Source of the DNA: Pedobacter lusitanus
GTDB lineage: Bacteria > Bacteroidota > Bacteroidia > Sphingobacteriales > Sphingobacteriaceae
Direction: 5' to 3'
NCBI RefSeq assembly: GCF_040026395.1
Contig: NZ_CP157278.1
Span: forward strand, 2,480,001 to 2,544,000
Length of the DNA: 64,000 nt
Shown: piece after piece, positions 9,335 to 18,832 of the stretch
Numbering within the stretch: the first letter of the stretch is position 1
Layout of the letters: each line of letters begins with the position of its first letter
Notes under the pieces: generated by a model
The model's database searches: none
Told to the model about the DNA's origin: nothing
What the model saw: the letters and a program-made list of their open reading frames with translations, nothing else
Made by a program: the position numbers and the translations under genes

Positions 9335-11707
9335 CTAGAATGGTAAACCTATACCAAAGTTATATTGGAAAAAGCGGTAAGTATCCGGACTGTTCGCTGT
9401 ATTATAAGCTTTTTGAAACTCTCTTCGCCCGCTGAAAAATTTAGCTATAACCCACTGGTCTTCAGGCTCAAACTGCGGATCTCTCAGTTTAAGACCTATA
9501 TCGAATCTGAATACAAAATACTGCAGATCATATCTGAATCCCATCCCAGTTCCTATACCAATCTGGTTTCCCAGGTTTTTAAACTTAAAATAAGTTTCCG
9601 GATTAGGATTACCCGGCGCAATATTCCAGACATTACCAGCATCCAGGAATACCGCACCTTTAAGTTTCGCACCAAAAAAGTTATTAATCAGTTTATAACG
9701 ATACTCCAGGTTTGCTTCAATATGCATCTGCCCCAGCTGATCAATACCATAAGTTATCTTTCTTAACTCTTCGGTAGGCAGACTATTTCCACGATTATAA
9801 TTTCCAGGCCCTAAAGTTCTGGCCTGCCATGCCCTGACTCCGCTTGCTCCACCTGCAAAAAACAATTTCTCAAATGGAATACTCACAGAATTACCATAGG
9901 CATATCCTATTCCCCCGTTAATCCGGGCTATAAACTGCTTATCTACCCCCAGGTTTTTATACCAGCGTATATCCACTTCAGGACGAACATACTGATTAAA
10001 AGGCAATCCTAAAATATTGGCAAAATCATTGTTTGACGGATTATGTTTACCATCGATAATCCGGGATACTCCATACAGCATATTTCCGGCGATGTCTATA
10101 TTACCCCTGAAATAAACAAAGCTTTTGTTTAGCAGCAGCTTATTTGCATTCAGTGTATAAGCATACTTCATACCTACGGTAAGATCTTTCCTGGTGAGTA
10201 ACTGAATATTATAAAAATTCTTGGTGTAAATATCCAGTCCTTCGGGTGTATTAAGATCAATAAGTAAACCTCCAAATCTATACTCAAAGTTCAAAGGGGT
10301 GAATGAATGTAGTTTCGATTTAGTCTCCACCCAGTCATAAGTAATAGAGTTAAGTAAAACCCTGCGTACAAAAAAATCTTTTTGCAGCGAATAAATATAA
10401 CTGGTAGAGAAAGTAGTAAAAGGCATCCCATTTTTACCCATCATCGGAATATTAAACGGAACCATTAACCGGGGCACTGCCAGATTAGCGCTGACCGAAA
10501 AATCCCGCTGGTAAATATCATTGAACAATTTACCTCCCTGACCAATACGGGATTGCAAGCCCCCTTTAATCTGAAACTCGAAACGTTCTGCTCCTCTGAA
10601 AATATTGTTATTCACAAAAGTATTACTCACCGTAAAACCTACAGTACCAGCATTGAAAGGGACCTCACCTTCTACACGATTACTCATACGTTTCTGAGGG
10701 ATCAGCTGGATCAGCGGGTTTAAAATATTTGCACTGTCTTTAGGTTTAACATACTCAATTTTAACATTTTTAAAAACATTCAGCTCATATAACCGGTCAT
10801 AAGTTAAACTTTCTTTGGTTATGTCATAGACCTCTCCCTGTTTTAAAAAATCATAACGGACTACAGGATTTCTTCTGAATCGTTTTGACATATCCGTAAA
10901 ACGTAATCCTCTGTATATCCTCGGGTTCAGTGTTATAGAATCAGTAAAACCCTCAGTCGAAGGAGCTACGATTACATTACTTTCTCCAATCATATACTGG
11001 ACGTGCTTTCCGGTTTCAGGAGTATCAATAATAAGACCTACATTGGCCTGACTTTTATTGAGTGATGAATCCACCTCAAATCGTACATAAGGTCTGGCAA
11101 AGTCATAATACCCATGTTGTTTCATCATCTGATATATCTGTTCCCTCTCCAGAGAAAGAGAGTCATCATCATATCTGACACCTTCATGCAAGTGACTGCT
11201 AAAGGATTTTTCTTCCATATAAAGCTTTTTCACAGCAGGATCAGGAATCGTATAACTTAACTTATTGATAGAAAAAGAAGGTCCTGTGGTTGCTATAAAA
11301 TCTACCTGTGCACGCTGATTTTTCACCTTGATCTCCGTTCTTACCTTAGCCATAAAGTACCCTTTGCTCATCAGGTATTTTTCAACCTGTCCTCTGGAAA
11401 TCTCTACCAGTGTACTATCCAGCACAGGTGCTTTTTTACCAACGGATTTCGTCTTGAATAAGGTATAGAATATATTATATAAGCCTACATTAATCCCCAG
11501 GCGGGAGGCAGGACGGATATCTTTCTGAATATAATTGAATGCTTCTTCCTTATATTTGGAAGGAATACTATCTATTTCAACTACTTTTACAATAGATTGA
11601 TTACTCTCAATAAATTTTGTAGAGGAACAGGCAGCAGCAAAAAGAATAATAAATAGTAATATTGCGGGAAATTGAAATTTCCTTTTATCAATAGAATATG
11701 CTTTCAA
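9335..11707 (-). CDS. tamL: BamA/TamA-family outer-membrane lipoprotein TamL
   Basis: A 790-residue Omp85-superfamily protein with a lipoprotein signal: lipobox FAAAC with Cys27 followed by SS. POTRA-like repeats fill residues about 40-400, including the SRGQVEKYLMSKGYFMAKVRTEI unit, and a 16-strand D15/BamA-like barrel follows with VFLDAGNVW and GTGMGFRYDLQYFVFRFDIG near the end. In Bacteroidota this lipid-anchored form is called TamL and is thought to work with TamB in envelope assembly; no tamB is in this window. The only available start is a TTG at 11707, so the first 10 bases overlap the divergent methyltransferase start codon region. Confidence 0.83.
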   Translation of the reverse strand: MKAYSIDKRKFQFPAILLFIILFAAACSSTKFIESNQSIVKVVEIDSIPSKYKEEAFNYIQKDIRPASRLGINVGLYNIFYTLFKTKSVGKKAPVLDSTLVEISRGQVEKYLMSKGYFMAKVRTEIKVKNQRAQVDFIATTGPSFSINKLSYTIPDPAVKKLYMEEKSFSSHLHEGVRYDDDSLSLEREQIYQMMKQHGYYDFARPYVRFEVDSSLNKSQANVGLIIDTPETGKHVQYMIGESNVIVAPSTEGFTDSITLNPRIYRGLRFTDMSKRFRRNPVVRYDFLKQGEVYDITKESLTYDRLYELNVFKNVKIEYVKPKDSANILNPLIQLIPQKRMSNRVEGEVPFNAGTVGFTVSNTFVNNNIFRGAERFEFQIKGGLQSRIGQGGKLFNDIYQRDFSVSANLAVPRLMVPFNIPMMGKNGMPFTTFSTSYIYSLQKDFFVRRVLLNSITYDWVETKSKLHSFTPLNFEYRFGGLLIDLNTPEGLDIYTKNFYNIQLLTRKDLTVGMKYAYTLNANKLLLNKSFVYFRGNIDIAGNMLYGVSRIIDGKHNPSNNDFANILGLPFNQYVRPEVDIRWYKNLGVDKQFIARINGGIGYAYGNSVSIPFEKLFFAGGASGVRAWQARTLGPGNYNRGNSLPTEELRKITYGIDQLGQMHIEANLEYRYKLINNFFGAKLKGAVFLDAGNVWNIAPGNPNPETYFKFKNLGNQIGIGTGMGFRYDLQYFVFRFDIGLKLRDPQFEPEDQWVIAKFFSGRREFQKAYNTANSPDTYRFFQYNFGIGLPF

Positions 11708-12447
11708 AGTCTCAGATAAGTTTTATTAAATCGTTACATCAAAAAAAGTACCGCAAAGAGCATGGGCTATTTATTATTGAAGGAATAAAATCAATTGTAG
11801 AATTTATTCCTTCAGCTTACCAGATTCATAGTATCTATTTTCTGGCCCAATACCAATCTTTACTACCTAAATTACCCTCAAATATAAAGTTATTTGAAGT
11901 AAACAACGCCGAATTAGAGAAGATTAGTACTTTACAGGCCCCTCAGGGTATTCTGGCTCTGGTAAACATCCCTGAAACGGCTGTCTTTGATAAAAGCACC
12001 CTGAAAAATAACTTTTCTCTTGTCCTTGATGGTGTACAGGACCCCGGAAATCTGGGTACAATTATCCGGACAGCTGACTGGTTCGGTTTTAAAAATGTCA
12101 TTTGCTCACTGCATACGGTCGAAGTTTATAATCCAAAAACCGTGCAGGCAACGATGGGTTCTCTTTGCAGAGTGAACGTAAGTTATCAGGACCTGCCTGT
12201 ATGGCTAAAAGACATTAAATTACCCATTTTTGGGGCTATGTTAAACGGGAATAGTCTTTATCAGACCAAATGGGGTACCGAAGGACTGGTTGTTTTAGGT
12301 AATGAAGGCCAGGGAGTGAGTCCTGAAGTAATTAATCTGATCAATAATCCTGTAACTATTCCAAGAGTCGGAGAGGCTGAGTCATTGAACGTTGCGGTAT
12401 CGGCAGCAATCTTTTGTGCAGATATTAGCAGAAATTTTCAGAAATAA
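11698..12447 (+). CDS. TrmH/SpoU-family RNA 2'-O-methyltransferase
   Basis: A 249-residue SAM-dependent rRNA or tRNA ribose methyltransferase with a trefoil-knot SPOUT fold. An N-terminal substrate-binding domain (FIKSLHQKKYRKEHGLFIIEGIKSI) precedes the three SpoU motifs: LDGVQDPGNLGTIIRTA, VVLGNEGQGVSPEV and SLNVAVSAAIF. The Arg in motif 1 and the Asn in motif 3 are the known catalytic and SAM-contact residues. It is divergent from tamL and overlaps it by 10 bp. Target nucleotide cannot be told from the sequence; a 23S rRNA or tRNA target is usual. The tRNA-Cys gene follows after about 50 bp. Confidence 0.88.
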   Translation: MLSKSQISFIKSLHQKKYRKEHGLFIIEGIKSIVEFIPSAYQIHSIYFLAQYQSLLPKLPSNIKLFEVNNAELEKISTLQAPQGILALVNIPETAVFDKSTLKNNFSLVLDGVQDPGNLGTIIRTADWFGFKNVICSLHTVEVYNPKTVQATMGSLCRVNVSYQDLPVWLKDIKLPIFGAMLNGNSLYQTKWGTEGLVVLGNEGQGVSPEVINLINNPVTIPRVGEAESLNVAVSAAIFCADISRNFQK

Positions 12448-12448
12448 A

Positions 12449-12478
12449 TTGCAGGTTAAGTATTAATTGCTATTTTTG
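12449..12478 (+). promoter_or_regulatory. tRNA-Cys promoter
   Basis: TTG (12449-12451), a 19-bp spacer and TATTTTTG (12471-12478): an almost perfect Bacteroidota sigma-A promoter. It places the start about 12 nt before the mature tRNA 5' end. It overlaps the end of the methyltransferase region. Confidence 0.65.
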
Positions 12479-12496
12479 CAACCTGAATTCAAAACA

Positions 12497-12567
12497 GGTC
12501 GAGTGGCCGAGTGGCTAGGCAGAGGTCTGCAAAACCTTGTACAGCGGTTCGAATCCGCTCTCGACCT
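12497..12567 (+). tRNA. tRNA-Cys (GCA anticodon)
   Basis: A 71-nt cloverleaf. Acceptor stem GGTCGAG pairs with CTCGACC (12560-12566); the discriminator is T at 12567, the known cysteine identity base. The anticodon loop CTGCAAA reads GCA, and the T arm AGCGGTTCGAATCCGCT is canonical. CCA is not encoded. No intron or mismatch in the stems beyond one G-T pair at the top of the anticodon stem. A 60-codon ORF starts 39 nt downstream with no terminator between them, so the tRNA is probably processed from a longer transcript. Confidence 0.95.
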
Positions 12568-12605
12568 CAGATTTATAATAAATAAAAAAACTAAAGGTTA
12601 AGACC

Positions 12606-12788
12606 ATGGCAGTTACAAGACTAAAAAGAAAAGACAGAAAGAATAAAACAACTTCACGCTTAGAGGTTAAAACTTTGAAACTAGCTACAAACATTGAATT
12701 AGGTAGTCGTTCACAACAATCTAAAAAAGATCAGTTAGCTAAAAACAATCTTTTATTAGATCAACTTTCTGCAGCTTTAAGAGCATAA
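12606..12788 (+). CDS. Small basic protein downstream of tRNA-Cys
   Basis: Not recognised. The 60 residues start MAVTRLKRKDRKNKTTSRLE, with a highly basic N-terminal third, and end in an amphipathic helix-like stretch (LAKNNLLLDQLSAALRA). A purine-rich AAAGGTTAAG precedes the ATG. Composition suggests a nucleic-acid-associated or ribosome-associated small protein, but that is a guess. It sits between tRNA-Cys and a strong terminator at 12807-12842 without its own obvious promoter, so it is likely translated from the tail of the tRNA precursor. Coding is supported by the coherent frame, ATG and terminator placement. Confidence 0.65.
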   Translation: MAVTRLKRKDRKNKTTSRLEVKTLKLATNIELGSRSQQSKKDQLAKNNLLLDQLSAALRA

Positions 12789-12806
12789 GTTCTAAAGTTA
12801 AAAACA

Positions 12807-12842
12807 TAAAAAAACCTTTCTGAAATTCAGAAAGGTTTTTTT
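12807..12842. terminator. Bidirectional terminator
   Basis: AACCTTTCTGAA (12813-12824) pairs with TTCAGAAAGGTT (12826-12837), flanked by A-run on the left and T-run on the right. It ends the tRNA-Cys/small ORF transcript and the leftward pyrD transcript. Confidence 0.8.
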
Positions 12843-12859
12843 ATGTGCATTGGTTCCGG

Positions 12860-13888
12860 TTAAACCAATGCTTTACAGATTCTCTTTACTATACCTGGTC
12901 CTTCATAAATAAAACCGGTATACAACTGTACTAAAGAAGCTCCCGCCTCCAGCTTATCTTTTGCATCCTGTGGAGAATGAATCCCTCCCACACCTATTAT
13001 AGGGAACGCCTTATTTGATTTCTGTGATAAATATCTGATCACTTCGGTTGAACGGACAGTCAGAGGTTTACCACTCAATCCGCCCGCTTCGTTCGCAATT
13101 CCGGCCGGGGTAATCAAACCGGTTCTGTCAATTGTTGTATTGGTCGCAATTACACCGGCAATACCAGCCTCCATCACTATATCCACAATATCATCCAGTT
13201 GTTCATTGGTCAGATCAGGTGCAATCTTTAATAAGATTGGTCTGGATATTCCATTTTTATGATTGCGTTGCTGTAAAGTTTTCAGTAATAAGGTCAGGGG
13301 TTCTTTTTCCTGCAGCGCCCGCAGTCCCGGTGTATTCGGAGAACTTACGTTAACTACAAAATAGTCTACCACATCAAACAGACGATCGAAACATTTCACA
13401 TAATCCAACACTGCATCTTCATTTGGTGTATTCTTATTTTTCCCGATATTCCCTCCGATAACTATAGTTTTATCTTTCAGTTTCAGTACTCTCAGACGTT
13501 CTGCCAGCGTATCAACTCCTTTATTATTGAATCCCATCCTGTTGATAATGGCTTCATCCTCAGCAAGCCTGAACATTCTTGGCTGATCATTACCTGGCTG
13601 CGGCAGCGGAGTAACTGTCCCTACTTCAATAAAACCAAAACCAAGATCACTCAGGGCTTCTATATATTCTCCGTTTTTATCGAAACCCGCAGCAAGACCA
13701 ACGGGATTTCTGAATCTGATACCAAAAACTTCGCGCTCGAGCCCCTTGATATGAATATCAAAACTGCTTCGGATAATGGTCTTACCCAGTGGGAAATGTT
13801 CATGAAACCATTTTAGTCGCTGGACTACGAAATAATGAACTTTCTCTGGATCAAATTTGAAAAATAAAGGCTTGATTAAACGATACAT
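12860..13888 (-). CDS. pyrD: Dihydroorotate dehydrogenase (quinone), class 2
   Basis: Fourth step of pyrimidine synthesis: oxidises dihydroorotate to orotate with FMN, passing electrons to membrane quinone. The 342-residue length and the N-terminal membrane-associating helices ([28 protein letters not shown]) define class 2. Visible family blocks are [40 protein letters not shown], the active-site Ser region [31 protein letters not shown], and the FMN phosphate site [27 protein letters not shown]. It is transcribed alone toward the terminator at 12807-12842. Confidence 0.95.
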   Translation of the reverse strand: MYRLIKPLFFKFDPEKVHYFVVQRLKWFHEHFPLGKTIIRSSFDIHIKGLEREVFGIRFRNPVGLAAGFDKNGEYIEALSDLGFGFIEVGTVTPLPQPGNDQPRMFRLAEDEAIINRMGFNNKGVDTLAERLRVLKLKDKTIVIGGNIGKNKNTPNEDAVLDYVKCFDRLFDVVDYFVVNVSSPNTPGLRALQEKEPLTLLLKTLQQRNHKNGISRPILLKIAPDLTNEQLDDIVDIVMEAGIAGVIATNTTIDRTGLITPAGIANEAGGLSGKPLTVRSTEVIRYLSQKSNKAFPIIGVGGIHSPQDAKDKLEAGASLVQLYTGFIYEGPGIVKRICKALV

Positions 13889-14018
13889 AAAGGCGAAGAT
13901 AGGAACGATTTTATAGGATTACAATTGCTGTATCTATCTTTTAGCATGAACTTGTAATAAAAACGTAGAAATTCTCAGCTATATGCACTGTGTTCAAACA
14001 ATATGCGCCTAAAAATCG

Positions 14019-14026
14019 TATTTTTG
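14019..14026 (+). promoter_or_regulatory. -7 element before the ABC-F gene
   Basis: TATTTTTG ends 7 nt before the ATG at 14034, giving a nearly leaderless mRNA. A convincing TTG -33 box is not present at the expected distance. Confidence 0.45.
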
Positions 14027-14033
14027 CACCAAC

Positions 14034-15944
14034 ATGATTTCGATAAACGACTTAACATTCCTTATAGGTTCCCGGGCTTTATACGACGAGGCGAACTGGC
14101 ACATCAAACCGGGAGAGAGAATTGGCCTTATTGGCGCCAATGGAACGGGAAAATCTACACTTTTAAAAATAATAGTAGGAGAATACGCACCCTCATCCGG
14201 GTCAGTTTCAATGTCTAAAGATTTAAAAATAGGCTATTTGAACCAGGATTTGCTTTCGTACGAATCTCACCATACCATCTTACATGTTGCAATGGAAGCT
14301 TTTGAGCGCCAGAACCAGATTCATGATGAGATTGAAGAACTCTTAAGAAAGATAGAAACAGATTATTCTGAAGAGGTATTAAACAAACTGAGCGATAAGC
14401 AACAGGAGTTTGAAGCACTGGACGGATATAACATTGAATATAAAGCAAATGAAATCCTTGCAGGTTTAGGTTTCAGTACTGAAGATCAGCACCGTCCGCT
14501 GAATACTTTCTCCGGAGGATGGAGAATGCGTGTAATGCTGGCCAAGATTCTGTTACAGACTCCGGATATCCTGTTACTGGATGAGCCTACCAATCACATG
14601 GATTTACCATCCATCAAATGGCTGGAGACTTATCTTGCCGGATTTGAAGGTGCAATTGTAATTGTATCTCACGATAGATATTTCCTGGATAAGATCGTGA
14701 ACCGTACTGTTGAATCCCGCAAAGGAAAATTAACAACCTATGCTGGTAACTATACCTTCTATCTGGAAGAGAAATCTCTTCGCGGAGAGATTCAGAAAGG
14801 TGAATTCAAGAATCAGCAGGCTAAGATCAAACAGGAAGAAAGGCTGATTGAACGTTTCAGAGCTAAAGCGAGTAAAGCAAAAATGGCTCAGTCACGTATG
14901 AAAGCGCTGGATAAAATGGAGCGTGTAGAGGATGTGGATGATGATAATCCAACAGTAAACTTCAGCTTTAAATTTACTAAACCTTCGGGCCGTCACGTAA
15001 TCCGGATTGAAAACGCGACCAAAAGATATCCAAACATCGACATTCTGGAAAATGCAGAAGCTGTCATTGAAAAAGGAGATAAAATCGCTTTAATCGGAGC
15101 AAACGGTAAAGGTAAATCTACTTTATTAAGAATGGTTGCCGGTGTGGAAGCTTTTGATGGAACTTGTGAGACAGGTCATAATGTAACGACTACTTTCTTT
15201 GCTCAGCATCAGCTGGAGTCCTTACACCTGGGCAACACAATTCTTGAAGAGTTACAGGCTTTTGCTCCTAAACATACAGATACGGAACTCCGTTCTATTC
15301 TGGGTTGTTTCCTTTTCACCGGAGATGATGTATTCAAGAGAATTAAAGTCCTTTCAGGAGGGGAAAAATCAAGGGTTGCACTGGCTAAGTCACTAACTAC
15401 TGACTCCAACTTCCTGATTCTGGATGAGCCTACGAATCACCTGGACATACAATCTGTAAATATCCTGATTCAGGCATTGCAACAGTTTGAGGGTACATTC
15501 ATTGCCGTATCCCACGATAGATACTTCCTGGATAATGTAGCCAACAAAATCTGGTTTATTGAAGAAGAACAGATCAAACAATACCCTGGTACTTACGCAG
15601 AGTATGAGGTATGGAACAGTAAAAGAATTATTCCTCCGGCAAAAAACATCCCTGTAAAAGCAGAAAAGGAAGTAAAACCTAAAGTAGAAGTGAAACCGGT
15701 AACAGTAAACAGTCAGCAGCAATTAAAAAAGCTGAATGACCAGTTAAAGAAAGTGGAACTGGAAACTGAGGAATTAGAGAAAAATGTAAAAGCAATTGAA
15801 GTTGAACTCGCTGACGAATCTGTCTATAGCGACCAGGCTAAACTTGCTGAAACAAATAAAAAGTATATTGCAGCAAAACAACTGTTGGAAACTGCCCAGA
15901 ACAAATGGGAAAATCTTGCAGCTGAAATCATGGAATTAGAATAA
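14034..15944 (+). CDS. ABC-F family ATPase
   Basis: A soluble twin-ATPase protein of the ABC-F group, which acts on ribosomes and not in transport. First cassette: Walker A GANGTGKST (34-42), signature FSGGWRMR and Walker B ILLLDEPTNHMD. Second cassette: GANGKGKST, LSGGEKSR and ILDEPTNHLD. The linker between cassettes is charged and helical (LIERFRAKASKAKMAQSRMKALDKM). The last 75 residues form a Lys/Glu-rich coiled coil, as in Uup/YbiT-like members. 636 residues, full length, no membrane segments. The DUF5103 gene follows 5 bp later. Antibiotic resistance is possible for the family, but nothing here points to it. Confidence 0.92.
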   Translation: MISINDLTFLIGSRALYDEANWHIKPGERIGLIGANGTGKSTLLKIIVGEYAPSSGSVSMSKDLKIGYLNQDLLSYESHHTILHVAMEAFERQNQIHDEIEELLRKIETDYSEEVLNKLSDKQQEFEALDGYNIEYKANEILAGLGFSTEDQHRPLNTFSGGWRMRVMLAKILLQTPDILLLDEPTNHMDLPSIKWLETYLAGFEGAIVIVSHDRYFLDKIVNRTVESRKGKLTTYAGNYTFYLEEKSLRGEIQKGEFKNQQAKIKQEERLIERFRAKASKAKMAQSRMKALDKMERVEDVDDDNPTVNFSFKFTKPSGRHVIRIENATKRYPNIDILENAEAVIEKGDKIALIGANGKGKSTLLRMVAGVEAFDGTCETGHNVTTTFFAQHQLESLHLGNTILEELQAFAPKHTDTELRSILGCFLFTGDDVFKRIKVLSGGEKSRVALAKSLTTDSNFLILDEPTNHLDIQSVNILIQALQQFEGTFIAVSHDRYFLDNVANKIWFIEEEQIKQYPGTYAEYEVWNSKRIIPPAKNIPVKAEKEVKPKVEVKPVTVNSQQQLKKLNDQLKKVELETEELEKNVKAIEVELADESVYSDQAKLAETNKKYIAAKQLLETAQNKWENLAAEIMELE

Positions 15945-15949
15945 GAAAA

Positions 15950-17215
15950 ATGATCAGAACCGGAATATTGCTCTTTTTATGTTTGTTTAGTTTACAACAA
16001 TTGCAGGCACAGCAGGAATTTACATATGATAATAAAGTTTATTCTCCGCAAATCAAAACTGTCCAGCTTTACAATACACAAAAAGAGCAATCTTTCCCGG
16101 TAATCACCCTGGGTACATCAGAGAAGCTGAGCTTCTCTTTTGATGATCTCAGAGGTGGCAGTAAAAATTACTGGTATACGGTAGAACATTGTACCTATGA
16201 CTGGAAATCATCCAATCTGTCTGCACTGGACTATCTGGATGGCATGAATGAGGACAGGGTTATTGATTATGCCTACTCTTCCAAAACACTTCAGAAGTAT
16301 ACACACTATTCGCTTACTTTCCCTAATGATCAGATCAAACCAAAGATTTCAGGTAATTACCTGTTAAAGGTTTATGAAAACGGAGATGTCAGCAAACCTG
16401 TAATATCACAGCGTTTTTACATCTACGATCAGCAGGTAAATATTCAGCCCGAAGTCATTCCAAGCAATGAGGTTTCCTTAAGATTCAGCAATCAGAAAGT
16501 AAATATTACTGTACTGCACAGAAATCCGATACAGAACCCTTATCAGGATATTAAACTGGTACTGATGCAGAATGGGAACCCGCTTACCGAAAAACTGAAT
16601 ACCAAACCTACTTACGTTAAGCCCGGCTCTTTAATTTATAATGACCTGGGCAGTAATGACTACAAGGGGAGTAACGAATTCAGGAAATTCGACTTCCGCA
16701 GTCTGCGTTATAAAGGCGAACATGTACAGGATCAGTTTACAGACAGCACCAATAATGTTGTTTTATTTACCGATCAGAATGGCACCGCATTAAAGTATAC
16801 TCAGCAGATTGACGAAAATGGTGCTTTCTTTATCCGCAATCAGGATAACAGGGAGAATGAAACTGAAAGTGATTATGGCCGTATTCAATTTATGCTGAAC
16901 ACTGCTGCTCCTGGTACTAATGGTGATATCTACGTAGTTGGCAGGTTTAATAATTATACGCTTACTGAAGAAAACAAACTGAGCTATATTGCTTCTAAAA
17001 AGAAGTTCTATGCCAGTCTGTATCTTAAACAGGGTTTATATGATTATCAGTATGTCTGGAAAGATAATACAACAGGAAAAGTAGACAACACTGTTCTGGA
17101 AGGTTCTTTCTTCGAAACAGAAAATGCTTATCAGGCATTTGTATATTTCCGCAGACCAGGCAGCAGATGGGATGAACTGATCGGATACAGCCTGTTCAAT
17201 AATATTCAGAAATAA
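15950..17215 (+). CDS. DUF5103 / type IX secretion plug-type protein
   Basis: A 421-residue exported protein with a clear leader (cleavage near QLQA-QQ). It matches the DUF5103 family, whose Flavobacterium member was identified as the Plug that closes the type IX translocon. An N-terminal beta domain (YDNKVYSPQIKTVQLYNTQKEQSFPVITL, YWYTVEHCTYDWKSSNLS) is followed by a C-terminal beta-sandwich with the CBM48-like stretch VGRFNNYTLTEENKLSYIASKKKFYASLYLKQGLYDYQYVW. It follows the ABC-F gene by 5 bp and ends 7 bp from the convergent amylase. The family match is recognised from memory; the secretion role is inferred from that homologue. Confidence 0.75.
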   Translation: MIRTGILLFLCLFSLQQLQAQQEFTYDNKVYSPQIKTVQLYNTQKEQSFPVITLGTSEKLSFSFDDLRGGSKNYWYTVEHCTYDWKSSNLSALDYLDGMNEDRVIDYAYSSKTLQKYTHYSLTFPNDQIKPKISGNYLLKVYENGDVSKPVISQRFYIYDQQVNIQPEVIPSNEVSLRFSNQKVNITVLHRNPIQNPYQDIKLVLMQNGNPLTEKLNTKPTYVKPGSLIYNDLGSNDYKGSNEFRKFDFRSLRYKGEHVQDQFTDSTNNVVLFTDQNGTALKYTQQIDENGAFFIRNQDNRENETESDYGRIQFMLNTAAPGTNGDIYVVGRFNNYTLTEENKLSYIASKKKFYASLYLKQGLYDYQYVWKDNTTGKVDNTVLEGSFFETENAYQAFVYFRRPGSRWDELIGYSLFNNIQK

Positions 17216-17222
17216 AATTCTG

Positions 17223-18713
17223 CTAAATACCTTTTGTGATCCAGACTGAAATACTCCCGGCCTGACAATAAAACTCTGCCCAGCCATTTTCATCTATAAA
17301 AACTTCTTCTGGTCTGTAACCCATTACATCAATAAATATTTTACCTGCATGAGCAGCTCCTATTTCCATCTTTTTTGCTCCTGCCTCTCCGTTACTGACA
17401 ACTACTGCAATTCCTGATTGCTCCAGTTCAGATACTCCTTCTCTTGTCCAGCCTATACAGTTTGGGTGATCAAAGTAGTCACGCTGAAAACCATAGGCCA
17501 GATCTCTGCGGATTTTAGTCATTAAAGGCAGGCTGTCAATACTGACCAGTTCTACTGCTGTATCTTCTCCTTCCTCGTTTTTATCTTCATATTTAGCTCC
17601 GTATATATCCGGATAAAATACACAGGGCACCCCCTGTTCTCTCAAAAGAATCAGCCCATAGGCTATTGGTCTGAACCAAAAATCTACATAAGACTGCAAC
17701 TCCTGTAAAGGTTGTGAGTCATGATTATCTACAAAAGTGATTGACAAATGCGGATGAGATTCTATCAGCGTATTTTCAAATATCTTACTCAGATCATACT
17801 GATCACCTGCAAGGCCGGCCTTGTAAAAATTAAGATGCAGCATAGAGTCAAACAGCTGCATTCTGCCAGCTGTAAGATCTATATAATTGCGCAGATGTAT
17901 AACATCGTCTTCCACCCAGTTTTCGGCAACAATAAAGAACTCTCTGTTGAATTTTGCTTTCATGTGATCCAGCCATTCATTCAGAAAATCAGTGGCTATA
18001 TGTTTAACAGCATCTAATCTGAATCCATCTACTCCACAGGTCTGATAATACCACTCTCCCCATCTTTTCAACTCTTCACGGACAGCCTGGTTTCTGAATT
18101 CGATATCATTGAACATCAGATAATCATAGTTACCTAATTCATTGGACGGCACATCCTCCCAACCTTCTCCATACTGATTCTGTATAGAAAATATTGCTGT
18201 TTCCTGCAAATCCTCCGCCCAGTCAATTCCACTGAAACAACTTTTATCCCAGATAAATTCTGAATATTTACCCTGCCTGCCGGGAAACGTAAATTTAGTC
18301 CAGGCTTCAATATCAAAAACCTCAGAAGTATACTCTTCTCTGTTTTCGGCTGCAACTCTCCTGACCGGAACTTTTTCGAGTTCATCTCCTCCTGCTTTAT
18401 GGTTAAAGACCACATCGGCCAAAACCATAATCTGCTGCTCATGCAGCGCACTAATGGCCCGTAAATATTCTTCTTTTGTACCATACCGGGTGGGCAGGCT
18501 GTTCTTCTGGTCAAATTCTCCCAGATCAAATAAATCGTAACTGTCGTAACCTACAGAATTTGCTCCTTCTGTTGATTTATAGGACGGCGGAAACCAAACT
18601 CCCGTTATCCCGATTTCTTTGAGTGAGGAAGCCTGATTTGCAGCTTTTTGCCATAGTTTTTCCTCTTCATTGTAATACCAGTGGAAATATTGTATTAAGG
18701 TCTGATTGCTCAT
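17223..18713 (-). CDS. Cytoplasmic alpha-amylase, GH13
   Basis: Hydrolyses internal alpha-1,4-glucan bonds. The 496 residues have no signal peptide, as in the GH13_5 cytoplasmic AmyA group. Conserved regions: DVVFNH (100-105), FRLDAVKH with nucleophile Asp234, VAENW with acid/base Glu264, and FVDNHDSQ with Asp332; all three catalytic acids are present. The N-terminal QYFHWYYNEEEKLWQKAA is typical of maltohexaose-forming or AmyA enzymes. Single gene, convergent with DUF5103 and divergent from a thioesterase. A role in glycogen or imported maltodextrin turnover is inferred. Confidence 0.92.
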   Translation of the reverse strand: MSNQTLIQYFHWYYNEEEKLWQKAANQASSLKEIGITGVWFPPSYKSTEGANSVGYDSYDLFDLGEFDQKNSLPTRYGTKEEYLRAISALHEQQIMVLADVVFNHKAGGDELEKVPVRRVAAENREEYTSEVFDIEAWTKFTFPGRQGKYSEFIWDKSCFSGIDWAEDLQETAIFSIQNQYGEGWEDVPSNELGNYDYLMFNDIEFRNQAVREELKRWGEWYYQTCGVDGFRLDAVKHIATDFLNEWLDHMKAKFNREFFIVAENWVEDDVIHLRNYIDLTAGRMQLFDSMLHLNFYKAGLAGDQYDLSKIFENTLIESHPHLSITFVDNHDSQPLQELQSYVDFWFRPIAYGLILLREQGVPCVFYPDIYGAKYEDKNEEGEDTAVELVSIDSLPLMTKIRRDLAYGFQRDYFDHPNCIGWTREGVSELEQSGIAVVVSNGEAGAKKMEIGAAHAGKIFIDVMGYRPEEVFIDENGWAEFYCQAGSISVWITKGI

Positions 18714-18817
18714 ATTTAAGGGATGCGCTTAGAAGCTGTTTGATGTTCAACTGATATTTTGTGTGTAATCTTAATTGGGTGAAAACAATAGAATAACATG
18801 AAGTCTCACATTTTGTT

Positions 18818-18825
18818 TACTTTTG
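18818..18825 (+). promoter_or_regulatory. -7 element before thioesterase 2
   Basis: TACTTTTG lies 7 nt before the ATG at 18833, another short-leader promoter. No clear -33 TTG is seen at 19-21 bp. Confidence 0.4.
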
Positions 18826-18832
18826 CAGCAAT

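Noticed and set aside
9365..9766. 133-codon ORF antisense to tamL
   Set aside because: It lies entirely within the conserved barrel-coding part of tamL and has no independent support.
15393..15722. 109-codon ORF antisense to the ABC-F gene
   Set aside because: Aromatic-rich reading of the complement of the coiled-coil region; a compositional shadow.
18134..18529. 131-codon ORF in another frame of the amylase
   Set aside because: Same strand, different frame, overlapping conserved amylase regions; no recognisable protein.
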